Shown here in pieces: positions 46,255 to 54,983 of a DNA stretch of 64,000 nt. This DNA is from Chloroflexota bacterium. Its GTDB lineage: Bacteria > Chloroflexota > Dehalococcoidia > Tepidiformales > Tepidiformaceae. Position 1 is the first letter of the stretch; every line of letters begins with the position of its first letter. A model generated the notes under the pieces. That model was not told the DNA's origin. It did not search any database and worked only from the letters and a program-made list of their open reading frames with translations. Position numbers and translations under genes: made by a program. The DNA is taken from NCBI GenBank assembly GCA_026705605.1, contig JAPPAK010000001.1:744001-808000 (forward strand), written 5' to 3'.

Positions 46255-47823
46255 ATGTCCGAGCTTCCGGCCTTCACCCTCACCGACGGCGATGGGCGCG
46301 AGCGCGCCTTCCCCTCCGGCCGCCCCTCCCTCCTCGCCTTCGTGAAGGAGGATTGCCCCACCTGCGGCCTCTCCATGCCCCTCATCCAGGCCGCCCACGA
46401 AGCCTTCGGCGAAGCCGTCGACGTGCTCGCCATCGGCCAGGAAGCCGAGGGCAACGCCGTCCTCGTCGACCGCCACGGGCTCACCGCCCCCATGCTCGAC
46501 GACAGCGCCCTGCATACCTCCTACGCCTACGACCTCGACACCGTCCCCACCCTGATCCTCACAGGCCCCGATGGCGCCGAGCAGAAGCGCTTCATCGGCT
46601 TCGGCCGCGAGGACTGGCAGGACCTCTTCGGCGACCTCGCCGGGATCGCGGGCGTTGAAGCACCCGACCCAGGCTGGGCTGAGTACCCCGATTCCCGCCC
46701 TGGCTGCGGCTCCCGCTCGGTCGAGCCCGGCATCGCCGAGCGGCTCGCCGCCGAGGCCGAGGGCAGCCCCCTCCGCGCCCGCCGCATCGACATCGGCGCC
46801 GGTGACGACCTGCACGAGTTCCTCTACGACCAGGGCCTCACCGACGGTCTCCCCGTCGTCCCGCCCACCCCCGAGCGCGTCATGCGCATGCTCGAAGGCA
46901 CCACCCGCGACGCCCAGGACCTGGTCGCCGTCGTCCCCCCGAACATGGCCCCGGCGACCGTCGAGAAGGTCGCCATCAACGCCGTCATGGCCGGCTGCAA
47001 GCCCGAGTACCTCCCCGTTGTTATCACCGCCATCGAAGCCTGCGTCACCGAGGAGTTCAACGCACACGGCGTCTGGGCCACCACCATGGGCGCCGCCCCC
47101 GCGATCGTCGTGAACGGACCCATCCGTCACCACATCGGCATGAACATGCAGCTCGGCGCCCTCGGCCAGGGGAGCCGCGCCAACGCCTCCATCGGACGCG
47201 CCGTGCGGCTCGTCATGCGCAACGTCGGGGGCGCGAAACCGGGCGGCACCGAGCGCTCCACCCTCGGCACGCCCATGAAGTACACCCTCTCCTTCGCCGA
47301 GTGGGAGGAGCGCAGCCCCTGGGAACCCATGCACGTGGAGAAGGGGTTCGAGCCCGAGGACAGCGTCGTCACCGTCTTCCCCGCCACCAGCGGCCCCCAG
47401 CTCATGGTCGACCAGACCGCCCGCACGGCCCGCGCCCTCACGGGCATCCTCGGCCTCACGATGGCCGCCGTCGGGAACCCACGCACACCCACGGGCCACG
47501 TCCTCTTCGTCGTCTGCCCCGAGCACGCCGACACCATCTGGCGCGACCGCTGGAGCAAGCAGCAGGTCCGCGACTACATCGTTGAAGTCACGAGCATGCC
47601 CCTCCGCGACCGTCTCGCCACCCCCGACGCCAGTGGCATCGAGCCCGCCCAGTTCGGACCCGACGGCCCTTCCGAGGAGCAACTCGGCAAGCTCTACTCG
47701 AAGTTCCGCGCGCCCGAGTTCATCCACATGGTCGTGGCCGGCAGCGAGGCCGGAAAGTTCTCCGCCGTGCTCGGAGGGTGGGCCAGCTCCCCCGTCAGCC
47801 GCAAGATTGAAAACATCCCGTAA
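46255..47823 (+). CDS. Thioredoxin-like domain fused to an uncharacterised DGLPVVPPT domain
   Basis: A 522-residue protein with two parts. Residues 1-140 form a thioredoxin/TlpA-like domain with a CPTC active site (C34, C37) and the cis-proline loop YDLDTVPTLIL. Residues about 165-500 form a conserved domain starting DLHEFLYDQGLTDGLPVVPPTPERVMRML, with AGCKPEYLPVVITAIEA and WATTMGAAPAIVVNGPIRHHIGMN. The linker holds PGCGSRSVEPG. From memory, the second domain often occurs next to UGSC-motif selenoprotein-type proteins, but no such protein is here and the function is unknown. Start ATG 46255 lies after GGGGAGA. Confidence 0.75.
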   Translation: MSELPAFTLTDGDGRERAFPSGRPSLLAFVKEDCPTCGLSMPLIQAAHEAFGEAVDVLAIGQEAEGNAVLVDRHGLTAPMLDDSALHTSYAYDLDTVPTLILTGPDGAEQKRFIGFGREDWQDLFGDLAGIAGVEAPDPGWAEYPDSRPGCGSRSVEPGIAERLAAEAEGSPLRARRIDIGAGDDLHEFLYDQGLTDGLPVVPPTPERVMRMLEGTTRDAQDLVAVVPPNMAPATVEKVAINAVMAGCKPEYLPVVITAIEACVTEEFNAHGVWATTMGAAPAIVVNGPIRHHIGMNMQLGALGQGSRANASIGRAVRLVMRNVGGAKPGGTERSTLGTPMKYTLSFAEWEERSPWEPMHVEKGFEPEDSVVTVFPATSGPQLMVDQTARTARALTGILGLTMAAVGNPRTPTGHVLFVVCPEHADTIWRDRWSKQQVRDYIVEVTSMPLRDRLATPDASGIEPAQFGPDGPSEEQLGKLYSKFRAPEFIHMVVAGSEAGKFSAVLGGWASSPVSRKIENIP

Positions 47824-47916
47824 CGAATGAGGCTGCTTTCCGCTGGCGCCTTCGGGATCCGCCGCCTACGCTGGATGTGCGGGTCGGAGTGACCGGCCAT
47901 GGAAGAGGTACTGCAT

Positions 47917-48162
47917 ATGAGCGGGGCGATTGGACCCGGTAGCGAGGGCATGAACCTGGAGCACATCAAGACGTGCGTCCGTTGCGGCCTGCGCTACGAC
48001 TGGCGCCGGTCCTCCAGCGCGTCCCTCAAGATGACCTACTGCAGCCACCTCTGCGAGGCCGCCGATCTCGGCTTCACCCTCGAAGCGCTTCTGCACGCCC
48101 AGCCCCTGACCTCCACCGAGGCTGAGGCAGAGGCCTCAGAGCCCGAGACCGCCGCTATCTAG
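47917..48162 (+). CDS. Small zinc-ribbon-like protein
   Basis: A protein of about 81 residues with CVRCGLRYDW and YCSHLCEAADLGF, a four-cysteine arrangement that could bind one zinc ion. The C-terminal 20 residues are Glu/Ala/Thr-rich. An ATG at 47899 would add six residues; 47917 has AGAGG eight bases upstream. A TACGCT hexamer at 47869 might be its -10. Function unknown. Confidence 0.55.
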   Translation: MSGAIGPGSEGMNLEHIKTCVRCGLRYDWRRSSSASLKMTYCSHLCEAADLGFTLEALLHAQPLTSTEAEAEASEPETAAI

Positions 48163-48180
48163 CCGCGACCCCCGCCGCGT

Positions 48181-49014
48181 CTACGTGACCAGCGGCGTGT
48201 CCTCCCGGTTGGCCCACTCGTACATCGAGCCGTCGTACACGCGCACGTCGTCGTAACCCAGCAGCGTCAGGGCAAAGGCCGAGTGCGCCGCCCGGATGCC
48301 GCCCTGGCAGTACGTGATCGTCCGTGCCCCCGGCGCCACGCCCGCATCCTCCAGCAGCCGCTGCATCTCTTCGGCCGGCAGAAAGCGGCGCGTATCCGCG
48401 CGTTCGACCAGGTCCGTCCACTCCAGGTGCCGCGCCCCCGGCACGTGGCCGACCCGTTTGTTCCCCCGCGAGTTCGAACCGTCCCACTCCCCGTCGCTGC
48501 GAACGTCGAGCACCGTGCACGAGTCCGAGTCGTGCTCGGCGATCAGGTCCTCCGCACTTGCGTGCAGCCCCGGAACCGTGCGCGCCTCGAACGTGCGCGC
48601 CTCCGGCCGCGTCCCGTGGAACGTGACCGGACGCCCCTCCGTCAGCCAGCGATGCCAGCCCCCGTTCAGCACCTTCGCTTTCGTGTGCCCGTAGTAGTTC
48701 AGCACCCACCAGAGGCGCGCCGCCACGAGCGCGTTGTTGTCGTCGTACGTCACGACCGTCGTGTCCCCGTCGACCCCGAGGCTGCCCATGAGCGCGGCGA
48801 AGTCGTCCGGTGGCATCACGAACATACCCGCGCCGCCCTCCCGCTCGCCCTGCTCCTTGATGTAGTAGTGAACGGGCAGGTGAACCGCCCCCGGGATGTG
48901 GGCGCGGCGATACGCCTCGAGCGTGGCGCAATCGATGATCCGCACCTGCGGGTCGTCGGCGTGTTCCTCGAGCCAGTCCGGCTCGGCGAGCAGCTCCGGT
49001 CGGGCGTACGGCAT
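48181..49014 (-). CDS. Sulfurtransferase with two rhodanese domains
   Basis: A 277-residue tandem rhodanese protein. The first domain (IDCATLEAYRRAHIPGAVHLP) lacks the active cysteine (VVTYDDNNAL). The second carries the active loop TYCQGGIRAAHS with C236. The CQGGIRA loop is like thiosulfate sulfurtransferases rather than mercaptopyruvate ones. It transfers sulfane sulfur to cyanide or thiols. GAGGAGTGAG precedes the ATG. Confidence 0.9.
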   Translation of the reverse strand: MPYARPELLAEPDWLEEHADDPQVRIIDCATLEAYRRAHIPGAVHLPVHYYIKEQGEREGGAGMFVMPPDDFAALMGSLGVDGDTTVVTYDDNNALVAARLWWVLNYYGHTKAKVLNGGWHRWLTEGRPVTFHGTRPEARTFEARTVPGLHASAEDLIAEHDSDSCTVLDVRSDGEWDGSNSRGNKRVGHVPGARHLEWTDLVERADTRRFLPAEEMQRLLEDAGVAPGARTITYCQGGIRAAHSAFALTLLGYDDVRVYDGSMYEWANREDTPLVT

Positions 49015-49072
49015 CGCTCACTCCTCGCGCTTCGAAGGTCCCGCAGAGGATAGGCCGGGCGTCCCCGCCCCG

Positions 49073-51199
49073 CTACGCCAGCAGGTGTTCCTCGAAGTAC
49101 GACACCAGCCGCCGCTCCATGTACTCCAGCCCCGCCGCGTCGCGGGGCATATGGCGCTCTTCCGGGAAGATCTGGATGTCGTACGGCTTCTGCGCCGCCG
49201 TCAGCGCCGTGATCAGGCGCGCCGTGTGCCGGAAGTGCACGTTCTCGTCGACCATCCCGTGGACCAGCAGCAACTTCCCCGACAGGCCCTCCACGTGCGT
49301 CGTCACGGCCCCCTCCCGGTACCCGTCGGGGTTGTCCTCGGGCGTCGACATGTACCGCTCCGTGTAGCCTGTGTCGTACCCGTCCCAGTCGACGACGGGC
49401 GCTCCCGCCACCCCCACGCGAAACACTTCGGGCGCGCGCATCAGCGACATGCACGTCATGTAGCCGCCGTAGCTCCACCCGTAGATGCCGACCCGCTCGC
49501 GGTCGGCGAGCCCCTCGGCCGCCACTTGCTCGACGGCCGCCACCTGGTCGTCCACCTCGATCGTGCCCATGCGACGGTGCAGGTGCGCCTCGAACGTGAG
49601 CCCCCGGTTGGCGCTCCCGCGGTTGTCGACCGCCAGCACGACGAATCCTGCTTGCGCGAGGTACTGCGCCCGCAGGTCGACCGTTAGCGCCCAGTCGTCG
49701 AGGACCCGCTGGGCGTGCGGACCCCCGTACACCGACACCACGAGCGGGTGCGGCCCCTCTCCCTCCGGCCGGTAGAGCGCACCGAACATCGGGATACCGT
49801 CGGCCGCCTCCATCACGCGCAGCTCCGGAGGCCGCAGCCCCTGAGCTGTCGCCGTCATGTCCGGCTCCTCGTGCAGGGTCGCGACCACCTCGCCCCCATC
49901 CGTGCGACGTAGCTTCGTCACCGCCGCCCGCTTCCGCGACGAGAACGTGTCGACGAGCGTCTCACCGTCGGGCGCGACCGCACAGCCGTGTACGCCGGAT
50001 TCGGTCGTGAGGCGCTCGACCTCCCCACCGTCCAGCCCCACCCGGTACAGGTGCCGCTCGACCGCCCCCTCCCTCGTCCCGCTGAAGAACACGGTCCGCC
50101 CCGCCTCGTCCACCTCCACGATGCGCGTCACCACCCACTCCCCCGTGGTCAGCTCGCGCGACTCTTTGAGGTCCGCGTCGTAGAGGTAGAGGTGCCGGAA
50201 GCCGCTTCGCTCGCTCGACCACAGCAGCTCGCCCGTTTCGAGGAATCGGAAGTCGCCGAGGTTCAGCCACGGCTCGCTCTGCTCCTCGAGCGTGCGCAGC
50301 ACGGTTCCCGTGTTCGGGTCGAACAGGTGCAGGCGAAGCTCCGTCTGGGCGCGGTTCAGCACTATTCCCGCCAGAACCCCGTCCGACCGCCACACCACGC
50401 GTGGCAAGTAGATGTCCTCTTCCTCGCCGAGGTCCATCCACACCGGCTCCCCGCCCTCCGCCGGTACGACCCCCAGCCGCACGCGCGCGTTCGGCGCCCC
50501 CGCGAACGGGTAGCGATGGTGCTCCGTGTCGAGCGCGTCCCGCCCCTGGTGGACGATGGGGTAGTCGGGGATGTGCCGCGCGTCGACCTCGACGAAGGCG
50601 ATGCGCGACCCATCCGGCGACCACCAGAAGCCGTCCGGCTGACCGAACTCCTCCTGCGCGATGAAGTCCGCGAGGCCGTTGGTGAACCCGTCCTCCGCCC
50701 CGCTCGTGAGTTGCCGCGCGTCCCCGCCCCCGGACGCTATCGCGAACAGCTCCCCCTCCCGCACGAACGCGAGTTGCGAGCCGTCGCTGGTCAGCCGCGG
50801 CGTGATCGCCCCCTCCGCCCCCTCGATCGCAACCGGCTCTGCGTCCCCCACGATGAGCCGCGGCCCCTCGCCACCGGGCAGGAGGATCGTGCGTTCCGCC
50901 GCCTTCGTGGCGAAGCGGTAGTCGGTCACGCCCACGTCCCGCAGCCGTGCTCGTTCGCGGCGCAACTCTTCCTCCCGCGAGATGGGCCCGCCCCCGCCCG
51001 CCGGCCCCGCCAGCGCCCGCCGCTGCCCCGTCGCGATGTCGTATAGCCAGAGGCTCCGCACGAGCCCCCCGTCGTCGCTGGCCAGGTACGTGATACCGCT
51101 CCCGTCCGGCGTGAACGACCAGCGCATCGGCCCGCCCATGCCCGGGCGCGGATAGCGCGCGACCTGCTCGATCGAGATGCGCGCGTACGGCGCTGTCAC
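49073..51199 (-). CDS. S9 family serine peptidase (DPP-IV/prolyl-oligopeptidase-like)
   Basis: A 708-residue peptidase: an N-terminal beta-propeller (WSFTPDGSGITYLASDDGG, WWSPDGSRIAFVEVDARHIPDY, and further blades) and a C-terminal alpha/beta-hydrolase domain. The catalytic triad is S576 (GWSYGGYMT), D651 (GMVDENVHF) and H683 (EERHMPRD). DPP-IV-like members remove N-terminal dipeptides, often X-Pro. No signal peptide is seen. The GTG start overlaps the stop of the M24 aminopeptidase gene, so the two are coupled. Confidence 0.9.
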   Translation of the reverse strand: MTAPYARISIEQVARYPRPGMGGPMRWSFTPDGSGITYLASDDGGLVRSLWLYDIATGQRRALAGPAGGGGPISREEELRRERARLRDVGVTDYRFATKAAERTILLPGGEGPRLIVGDAEPVAIEGAEGAITPRLTSDGSQLAFVREGELFAIASGGGDARQLTSGAEDGFTNGLADFIAQEEFGQPDGFWWSPDGSRIAFVEVDARHIPDYPIVHQGRDALDTEHHRYPFAGAPNARVRLGVVPAEGGEPVWMDLGEEEDIYLPRVVWRSDGVLAGIVLNRAQTELRLHLFDPNTGTVLRTLEEQSEPWLNLGDFRFLETGELLWSSERSGFRHLYLYDADLKESRELTTGEWVVTRIVEVDEAGRTVFFSGTREGAVERHLYRVGLDGGEVERLTTESGVHGCAVAPDGETLVDTFSSRKRAAVTKLRRTDGGEVVATLHEEPDMTATAQGLRPPELRVMEAADGIPMFGALYRPEGEGPHPLVVSVYGGPHAQRVLDDWALTVDLRAQYLAQAGFVVLAVDNRGSANRGLTFEAHLHRRMGTIEVDDQVAAVEQVAAEGLADRERVGIYGWSYGGYMTCMSLMRAPEVFRVGVAGAPVVDWDGYDTGYTERYMSTPEDNPDGYREGAVTTHVEGLSGKLLLVHGMVDENVHFRHTARLITALTAAQKPYDIQIFPEERHMPRDAAGLEYMERRLVSYFEEHLLA

Positions 51200-52593
51200 G
51201 CCCCCAGGCCCTCCGCGCGCAGTGCCTCAATCGCATCCATGGCCTTCGGTGTCGCCGCCGACAGCACCTCCGCTCCCTCCTCCGTGACCAGCACATCGTC
51301 CTCAATGCGGATGCCGCCGAAATCCAGCATCCCGTCCACCCGCTCCCAGGCGACGTCGTCACGGTAGCGCTCGCGCAGGTCGGGATCCTCCAGGAGCGCG
51401 TCGATGAAGTAGATGCCCGGCTCGATCGTGACGACGTAGCCCGGCTGCAGCGGAAGGTCCGCTCGCAGGTAGCGCAGGGTGGGTCGGTCGCTTGGCGGGC
51501 GCTCCTCGAGACAACCGCCCGCGTCGTGCGTCGCCAGTCCCAGCATGTGACCAAGCCCGTGCGGGAAGAGGAGCGCCTGCGCGTCGCGCTCGACCAGCCC
51601 CTCCGCATCCCCCCGCAGCAGCCCCAGATCGACGAGCCCCTGTGCGATCTCGACGCTCGCGGCCAGGTGCAGGTCCTTGTATTCGACTCCCGGCCGTACC
51701 CCCGCGATCGCACGCTCCTGTACGCCCAGCACGAGCGCGTAGAGGTCGCGCTGCACCCCTTCGAAGCGCGGACCGACGGGGTACGTGCGCGTCACATCGC
51801 TCGCGTAGCCCCCCACCTCCGCTCCCGCATCGACCAGGATCAGCTCACCCTCCCCGAATTCGCGTGAGGTTGGCGTGGAGTGCAGCGTTGCCGCGTTCGG
51901 CCCGCCCCCCACGATCGAGCCGTACGCCGTGCGCTCCGCCCCCGCCCGGAAGAACTCGACCTCGATCTCGATCTGCAGCGCCCGCTCCGACAACCCCGCC
52001 CGCGCCTTGCGTATCCCCGCCATGTGCCCCCGGTGGGTTGCCGCCGCCGCCTGCCGCATCAGCGCGAGTTCGCGGGGGTCCTTCGCCCGCCGGAGCTCGG
52101 CCACCACCGCGCGGAGCCGCTCGCTCTCCTCGTCGTCCGTCGCGAACTCCAGGCTGGCCCACGACTCTACCCCGTACTCCGCCGCCCGCAGCGTGAGGTC
52201 ATCGTTGCCGATCACCGCGAGGGGCTCCCCCCGGCGCCTCTCCAGCCACTCGCCTAGTTCGGACGCTGGCTGCACGCGCTCCAGCCCCGACGCCTCCCCC
52301 ACCGCCGCCAGCGAAGGACCGTCGCCGGTCCAGACGCGTTCGGCCGCGTCCGGTTGCGGCACGAACAGCGTCCAGCCCTCGCCCGCGTCGAATGCGAGCA
52401 CGCCGCCCGGCTGCCCCACTCCCGCGAGGTACTGGTGCTCCGGATGCGCGTGGTACTCGTGGAACTGGTCCGTGCCCGCGATCGGCAACATCAGCCCCGC
52501 CGGCACGAGCACAACCCCCCGGTCGAGGTTCCAGCGCTCCGCCGCTCGCTCCCGTCGCTTGGCGACAAGCGCCGCCGCCCCGTTCTGCTGCAT
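51196..52593 (-). CDS. pepP: M24 metallopeptidase, Xaa-Pro aminopeptidase type
   Basis: A 465-residue peptidase releasing N-terminal residues before proline. The N-terminal domain has VVLVPAGLMLPIAGTDQFHEYHAHPEHQYLAGV. The pita-bread domain holds the two-metal ligands: LVDAGAEVGGYASDVTRTYP (two Asp), PHGLGHMLGLATHD (His), TIEPGIYF (Glu) and GGIRIEDD (Glu). ATG 52593 is chosen over a longer frame. It has no Shine-Dalgarno and lies six bases after TACACT, a leaderless arrangement. It is coupled to the S9 peptidase. Confidence 0.92.
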   Translation of the reverse strand: MQQNGAAALVAKRRERAAERWNLDRGVVLVPAGLMLPIAGTDQFHEYHAHPEHQYLAGVGQPGGVLAFDAGEGWTLFVPQPDAAERVWTGDGPSLAAVGEASGLERVQPASELGEWLERRRGEPLAVIGNDDLTLRAAEYGVESWASLEFATDDEESERLRAVVAELRRAKDPRELALMRQAAAATHRGHMAGIRKARAGLSERALQIEIEVEFFRAGAERTAYGSIVGGGPNAATLHSTPTSREFGEGELILVDAGAEVGGYASDVTRTYPVGPRFEGVQRDLYALVLGVQERAIAGVRPGVEYKDLHLAASVEIAQGLVDLGLLRGDAEGLVERDAQALLFPHGLGHMLGLATHDAGGCLEERPPSDRPTLRYLRADLPLQPGYVVTIEPGIYFIDALLEDPDLRERYRDDVAWERVDGMLDFGGIRIEDDVLVTEEGAEVLSAATPKAMDAIEALRAEGLGA

Positions 52594-52599
52594 GTCCGC

Positions 52600-52605
52600 A
52601 GTGTA
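52600..52605 (-). promoter_or_regulatory. Candidate -10 element of leaderless pepP
   Basis: Minus-strand TACACT, six bases (GCGGAC), then ATG. Confidence 0.5.
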
Positions 52606-52678
52606 GCGATCTCTCCGCGATCCCTGCCCGCGCGGGTGTACGCTGGAGGTGAGCCTCCCCCATGCGGCAGGGGACCCC

Positions 52679-53716
52679 ATGAACGCCCGCGCCACGAATC
52701 TCACCCTTTTTTTCCTGCTTCTGCTGGAGTTGATCTCCGGGCTCGTCAGCTTCCTCGCCGGCAGCCCCGAGGCCCGGTGGGTCTTCTGGCTGCACAGTGC
52801 GGGCGGGCTCTCCATCGTCGTCCTGCTCGTCTGGAAGTGGCGCATCGTGGTGCGCTCGTTCGCCCGGCGGGGCGCCGGGCTCTGGTCGCTCGCGCCCGCC
52901 CTCCTCGGCGTGCTCTTCCTGGGAATCCTCCTGACCGGTCTCTGGTGGTTGCTTGTCGGGCGGGGAACGCTGCTCGTCCCCTTCTACGGCGAGATGCGTC
53001 CGCTCGTGCTGCACACCATCCTCGGGCTTGCGCTGGTGCCGTTCTTCGCCCTCCATGTCCTGCTGCGCTGGCCCAGGCGACCCGCCGCCGCCTTCGCCAG
53101 CCGCCGGGCCGTCCTGCGCCTCTTCGCCGTCGGAGCCGGCGGCTTCGCCATCTCCCGCGGGCTCGCCGTCGCCGCCCCCCACTCTGGCCCCGACCGGCGT
53201 TTCACCGGCTCCCGCGAGGAGGCCAGCTTCACCGGCAACGCCCACCCCGTTACCAACTGGCTGTTCGACAACCGCCAGCGCATTCCGCGGGACGAGTGGC
53301 GACTGGAGGTCCACGGCGAGGTGCGAGAGCCCCTCACCCTCGACTACGACGAACTGACCGCCCTCGCCGAACGCACGCGTCGCGCCACCCTCGACTGCAC
53401 TGGCGGCTGGTACACCGTCCAGGACTGGAGCGGCGTTCCCCTCGCCGCGGTTCTCGAACGCGCGGGCCTCACCGACGACGCCCACAGCGTCGTTGTCACC
53501 TCCGCGACCGGCTTCAGCCGTCGCTTCGGGCTGGGCACGGTCCCGCGGCTGCTGCTCGCCACCCAGGTTGGCGGCGAGCGGCTCAGCACCGGTCATGGCT
53601 TCCCCGTGCGCCTCGTAGCGCCCGGGCGGCGCGGCTACAACTGGGTGAAGTGGGTCGTGAGCATCGAGGTCAGCCACCGGCCCGGCTGGTGGCAGTCGCC
53701 CCTGCCGACGCAGTAG
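52679..53716 (+). CDS. Membrane-anchored molybdopterin oxidoreductase (sulfite-oxidase family) with internal Tat-like motif
   Basis: A 345-residue protein. Residues 1-135 hold about four membrane helices resembling cytochrome-b561/DUF4405-type bundles, with histidines in HSAGG, HTILG and HVLLRW. Next comes SRRAVLRLFAVGAGGFAI (from residue 141), a twin-arginine-like motif with a hydrophobic segment. Residues about 180-340 are a molybdopterin-binding domain with the Mo-ligand cysteine C240 (ATLDCTGGWYT) and GFPVRLVAPGRRGYNWVKWV. It resembles a fusion of YedZ-like and YedY-like parts. Start ATG 52679 follows GGGGA; GTG 52649 is possible. Confidence 0.8.
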   Translation: MNARATNLTLFFLLLLELISGLVSFLAGSPEARWVFWLHSAGGLSIVVLLVWKWRIVVRSFARRGAGLWSLAPALLGVLFLGILLTGLWWLLVGRGTLLVPFYGEMRPLVLHTILGLALVPFFALHVLLRWPRRPAAAFASRRAVLRLFAVGAGGFAISRGLAVAAPHSGPDRRFTGSREEASFTGNAHPVTNWLFDNRQRIPRDEWRLEVHGEVREPLTLDYDELTALAERTRRATLDCTGGWYTVQDWSGVPLAAVLERAGLTDDAHSVVVTSATGFSRRFGLGTVPRLLLATQVGGERLSTGHGFPVRLVAPGRRGYNWVKWVVSIEVSHRPGWWQSPLPTQ

Positions 53717-53829
53717 GCACATTCCCTGCCTGCTCACCTGTGAGTAGGATGGGTGACTGCTGAGGATGGTGGAGGCCGTTGGGTGCGGGAAGCCTTGGCG
53801 TCCCTCCGAGGAAGGGAATCGCACGGGGA

Positions 53830-54393
53830 ATGCCTGGCTGTCAAGTTTCGTATGGTCTGGCTGCAGCGTTATGCCTAACGGCAGGACTGCTTTTGGGTTG
53901 TTCGTCTGAGAACTATCGCCCCTGGACAGGTGAAGTGAGGTGGAATGATGAGTCGGGAGTCAGCGCGCTCATAAGGGGCGAGCGGGACTCCACGGGATTT
54001 GTTGAGACTAGCATCACCTTCATTGGTGTAGATCCTGAAGAAGCCCTAATCCTGCGGTGCTACGACAGGGGAAGGTTAGACATTGGAGTTATCAGTCCTA
54101 ACCTTCCTCCTCCGTGGCCAGAAGGTGGGTACGATGTCTTGTATCTGACCTCAAATGTCTCTCCAGAGGAAGAGGAGTTTGACTTTTGGTCAAGCGGTCC
54201 AAGTCGCGGGCGGGAAGCGATAATGTTCTCCTCCGATCCCGAGAGACTCCTGGACGACATGGATGGCTCTGGGACCGTTGAGTTTTTCGTCTACGGAGTT
54301 ACTCGACGGTCCGTCTTTTTGGTCTTTGATATTCGTGGTGTATGGGAGACCCCGGCATGGAAGAACCTAGAGCACTGTGAGGATGCTGAGTAG
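53830..54393 (+). CDS. Hypothetical lipoprotein, atypical composition
   Basis: A 187-residue protein with an N-terminal lipoprotein signal (YGLAAALCLTAGLLLGCSS; the lipid-bearing cysteine would be in LLGC) and a soluble domain of unknown fold (TSITFIGVDPEEALILRCYD, GYDVLYLTSNVS, TVEFFVYGVTRRSVFLVFDIRG). Codon use and base composition are far less GC-rich than the rest of the window, implying recent acquisition or relaxed selection. The start is uncertain; an upstream frame opens at 53779. I do not recognise the family. Confidence 0.55.
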   Translation: MPGCQVSYGLAAALCLTAGLLLGCSSENYRPWTGEVRWNDESGVSALIRGERDSTGFVETSITFIGVDPEEALILRCYDRGRLDIGVISPNLPPPWPEGGYDVLYLTSNVSPEEEEFDFWSSGPSRGREAIMFSSDPERLLDDMDGSGTVEFFVYGVTRRSVFLVFDIRGVWETPAWKNLEHCEDAE

Positions 54394-54447
54394 CAGCGGT
54401 CCTCCATGGATCTTGGAGTCAGCTGAGCGCGTTTCCCGCCCCCTCGG

Positions 54448-54453
54448 TAGGAT
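54448..54453 (+). promoter_or_regulatory. Candidate -10 element before the DUF3090 gene
   Basis: TAGGAT, eight bases, then ATG 54462 without a clear Shine-Dalgarno; possibly leaderless or nearly so. Confidence 0.3.
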
Positions 54454-54461
54454 CGGCGGCG

Positions 54462-54971
54462 ATGCCCCTGACCGAGTTCGGGCCCGTCCAGCACCTCTCC
54501 GCCGATGCAGTGGGCCAGCCGGGACAGCGCCGCTTCCGTCTGCGCGCCATCAGCCAGGGCGGCGCCTACGCCTTCGTCTGGCTGGAGAAGGAACAGCTCT
54601 CCGCCATCGGCGAGGCCATCGAGACCACCCTCGAGCACGCCGAGGTGGTACTCACCCCCTCCGGTCCCGGCGAGCCAGAGCCGGTCTTCCCCCTCCAGGC
54701 CAACCTCGACCTCGACGTCCGTGCCGGACGCCTCTCGCTTGGACTGAACGAAGAGACGCGCGTCATCGTCATCGTCGCCGCCGAAGGCGCGTCCGAAGCC
54801 GAAGGCGAGGCCGTCTCGATCGAGTTCGACTTCGACATCGCCCGCCGCCTGCGCGCCCAGATCACCGAGGTTGTCGCCGCGGGCCGCCAACCCTGTCCCT
54901 TCTGCGGCGCCCCCCTCGATCCCGAGGGGCACGTCTGCCCACGCTCGAACGGCCACCAGCGCGAGGAGTAG
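54462..54971 (+). CDS. DUF3090 family protein
   Basis: A 169-residue protein with the DUF3090 features: TEFGPVQHLSADAVGQPGQRRFRLRA at the N-terminus, FVWLEKEQLSAIGEAIETTL, and the C-terminal zinc-ribbon CPFCGAPLDPEGHVCPRSNGH. In actinobacteria DUF3090 genes occur next to a kinase-like and a phosphatase-like gene; those partners are not beside it here. Its function is unknown. Confidence 0.85.
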   Translation: MPLTEFGPVQHLSADAVGQPGQRRFRLRAISQGGAYAFVWLEKEQLSAIGEAIETTLEHAEVVLTPSGPGEPEPVFPLQANLDLDVRAGRLSLGLNEETRVIVIVAAEGASEAEGEAVSIEFDFDIARRLRAQITEVVAAGRQPCPFCGAPLDPEGHVCPRSNGHQREE

Positions 54972-54983
54972 CCTCGCCCGCGC

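Noticed and set aside
46255-47823. Calling the thioredoxin fusion a UGSC selenoprotein
   Set aside because: There is no in-frame TGA and the UGSC motif is absent; only the linker CGSR loosely resembles it.
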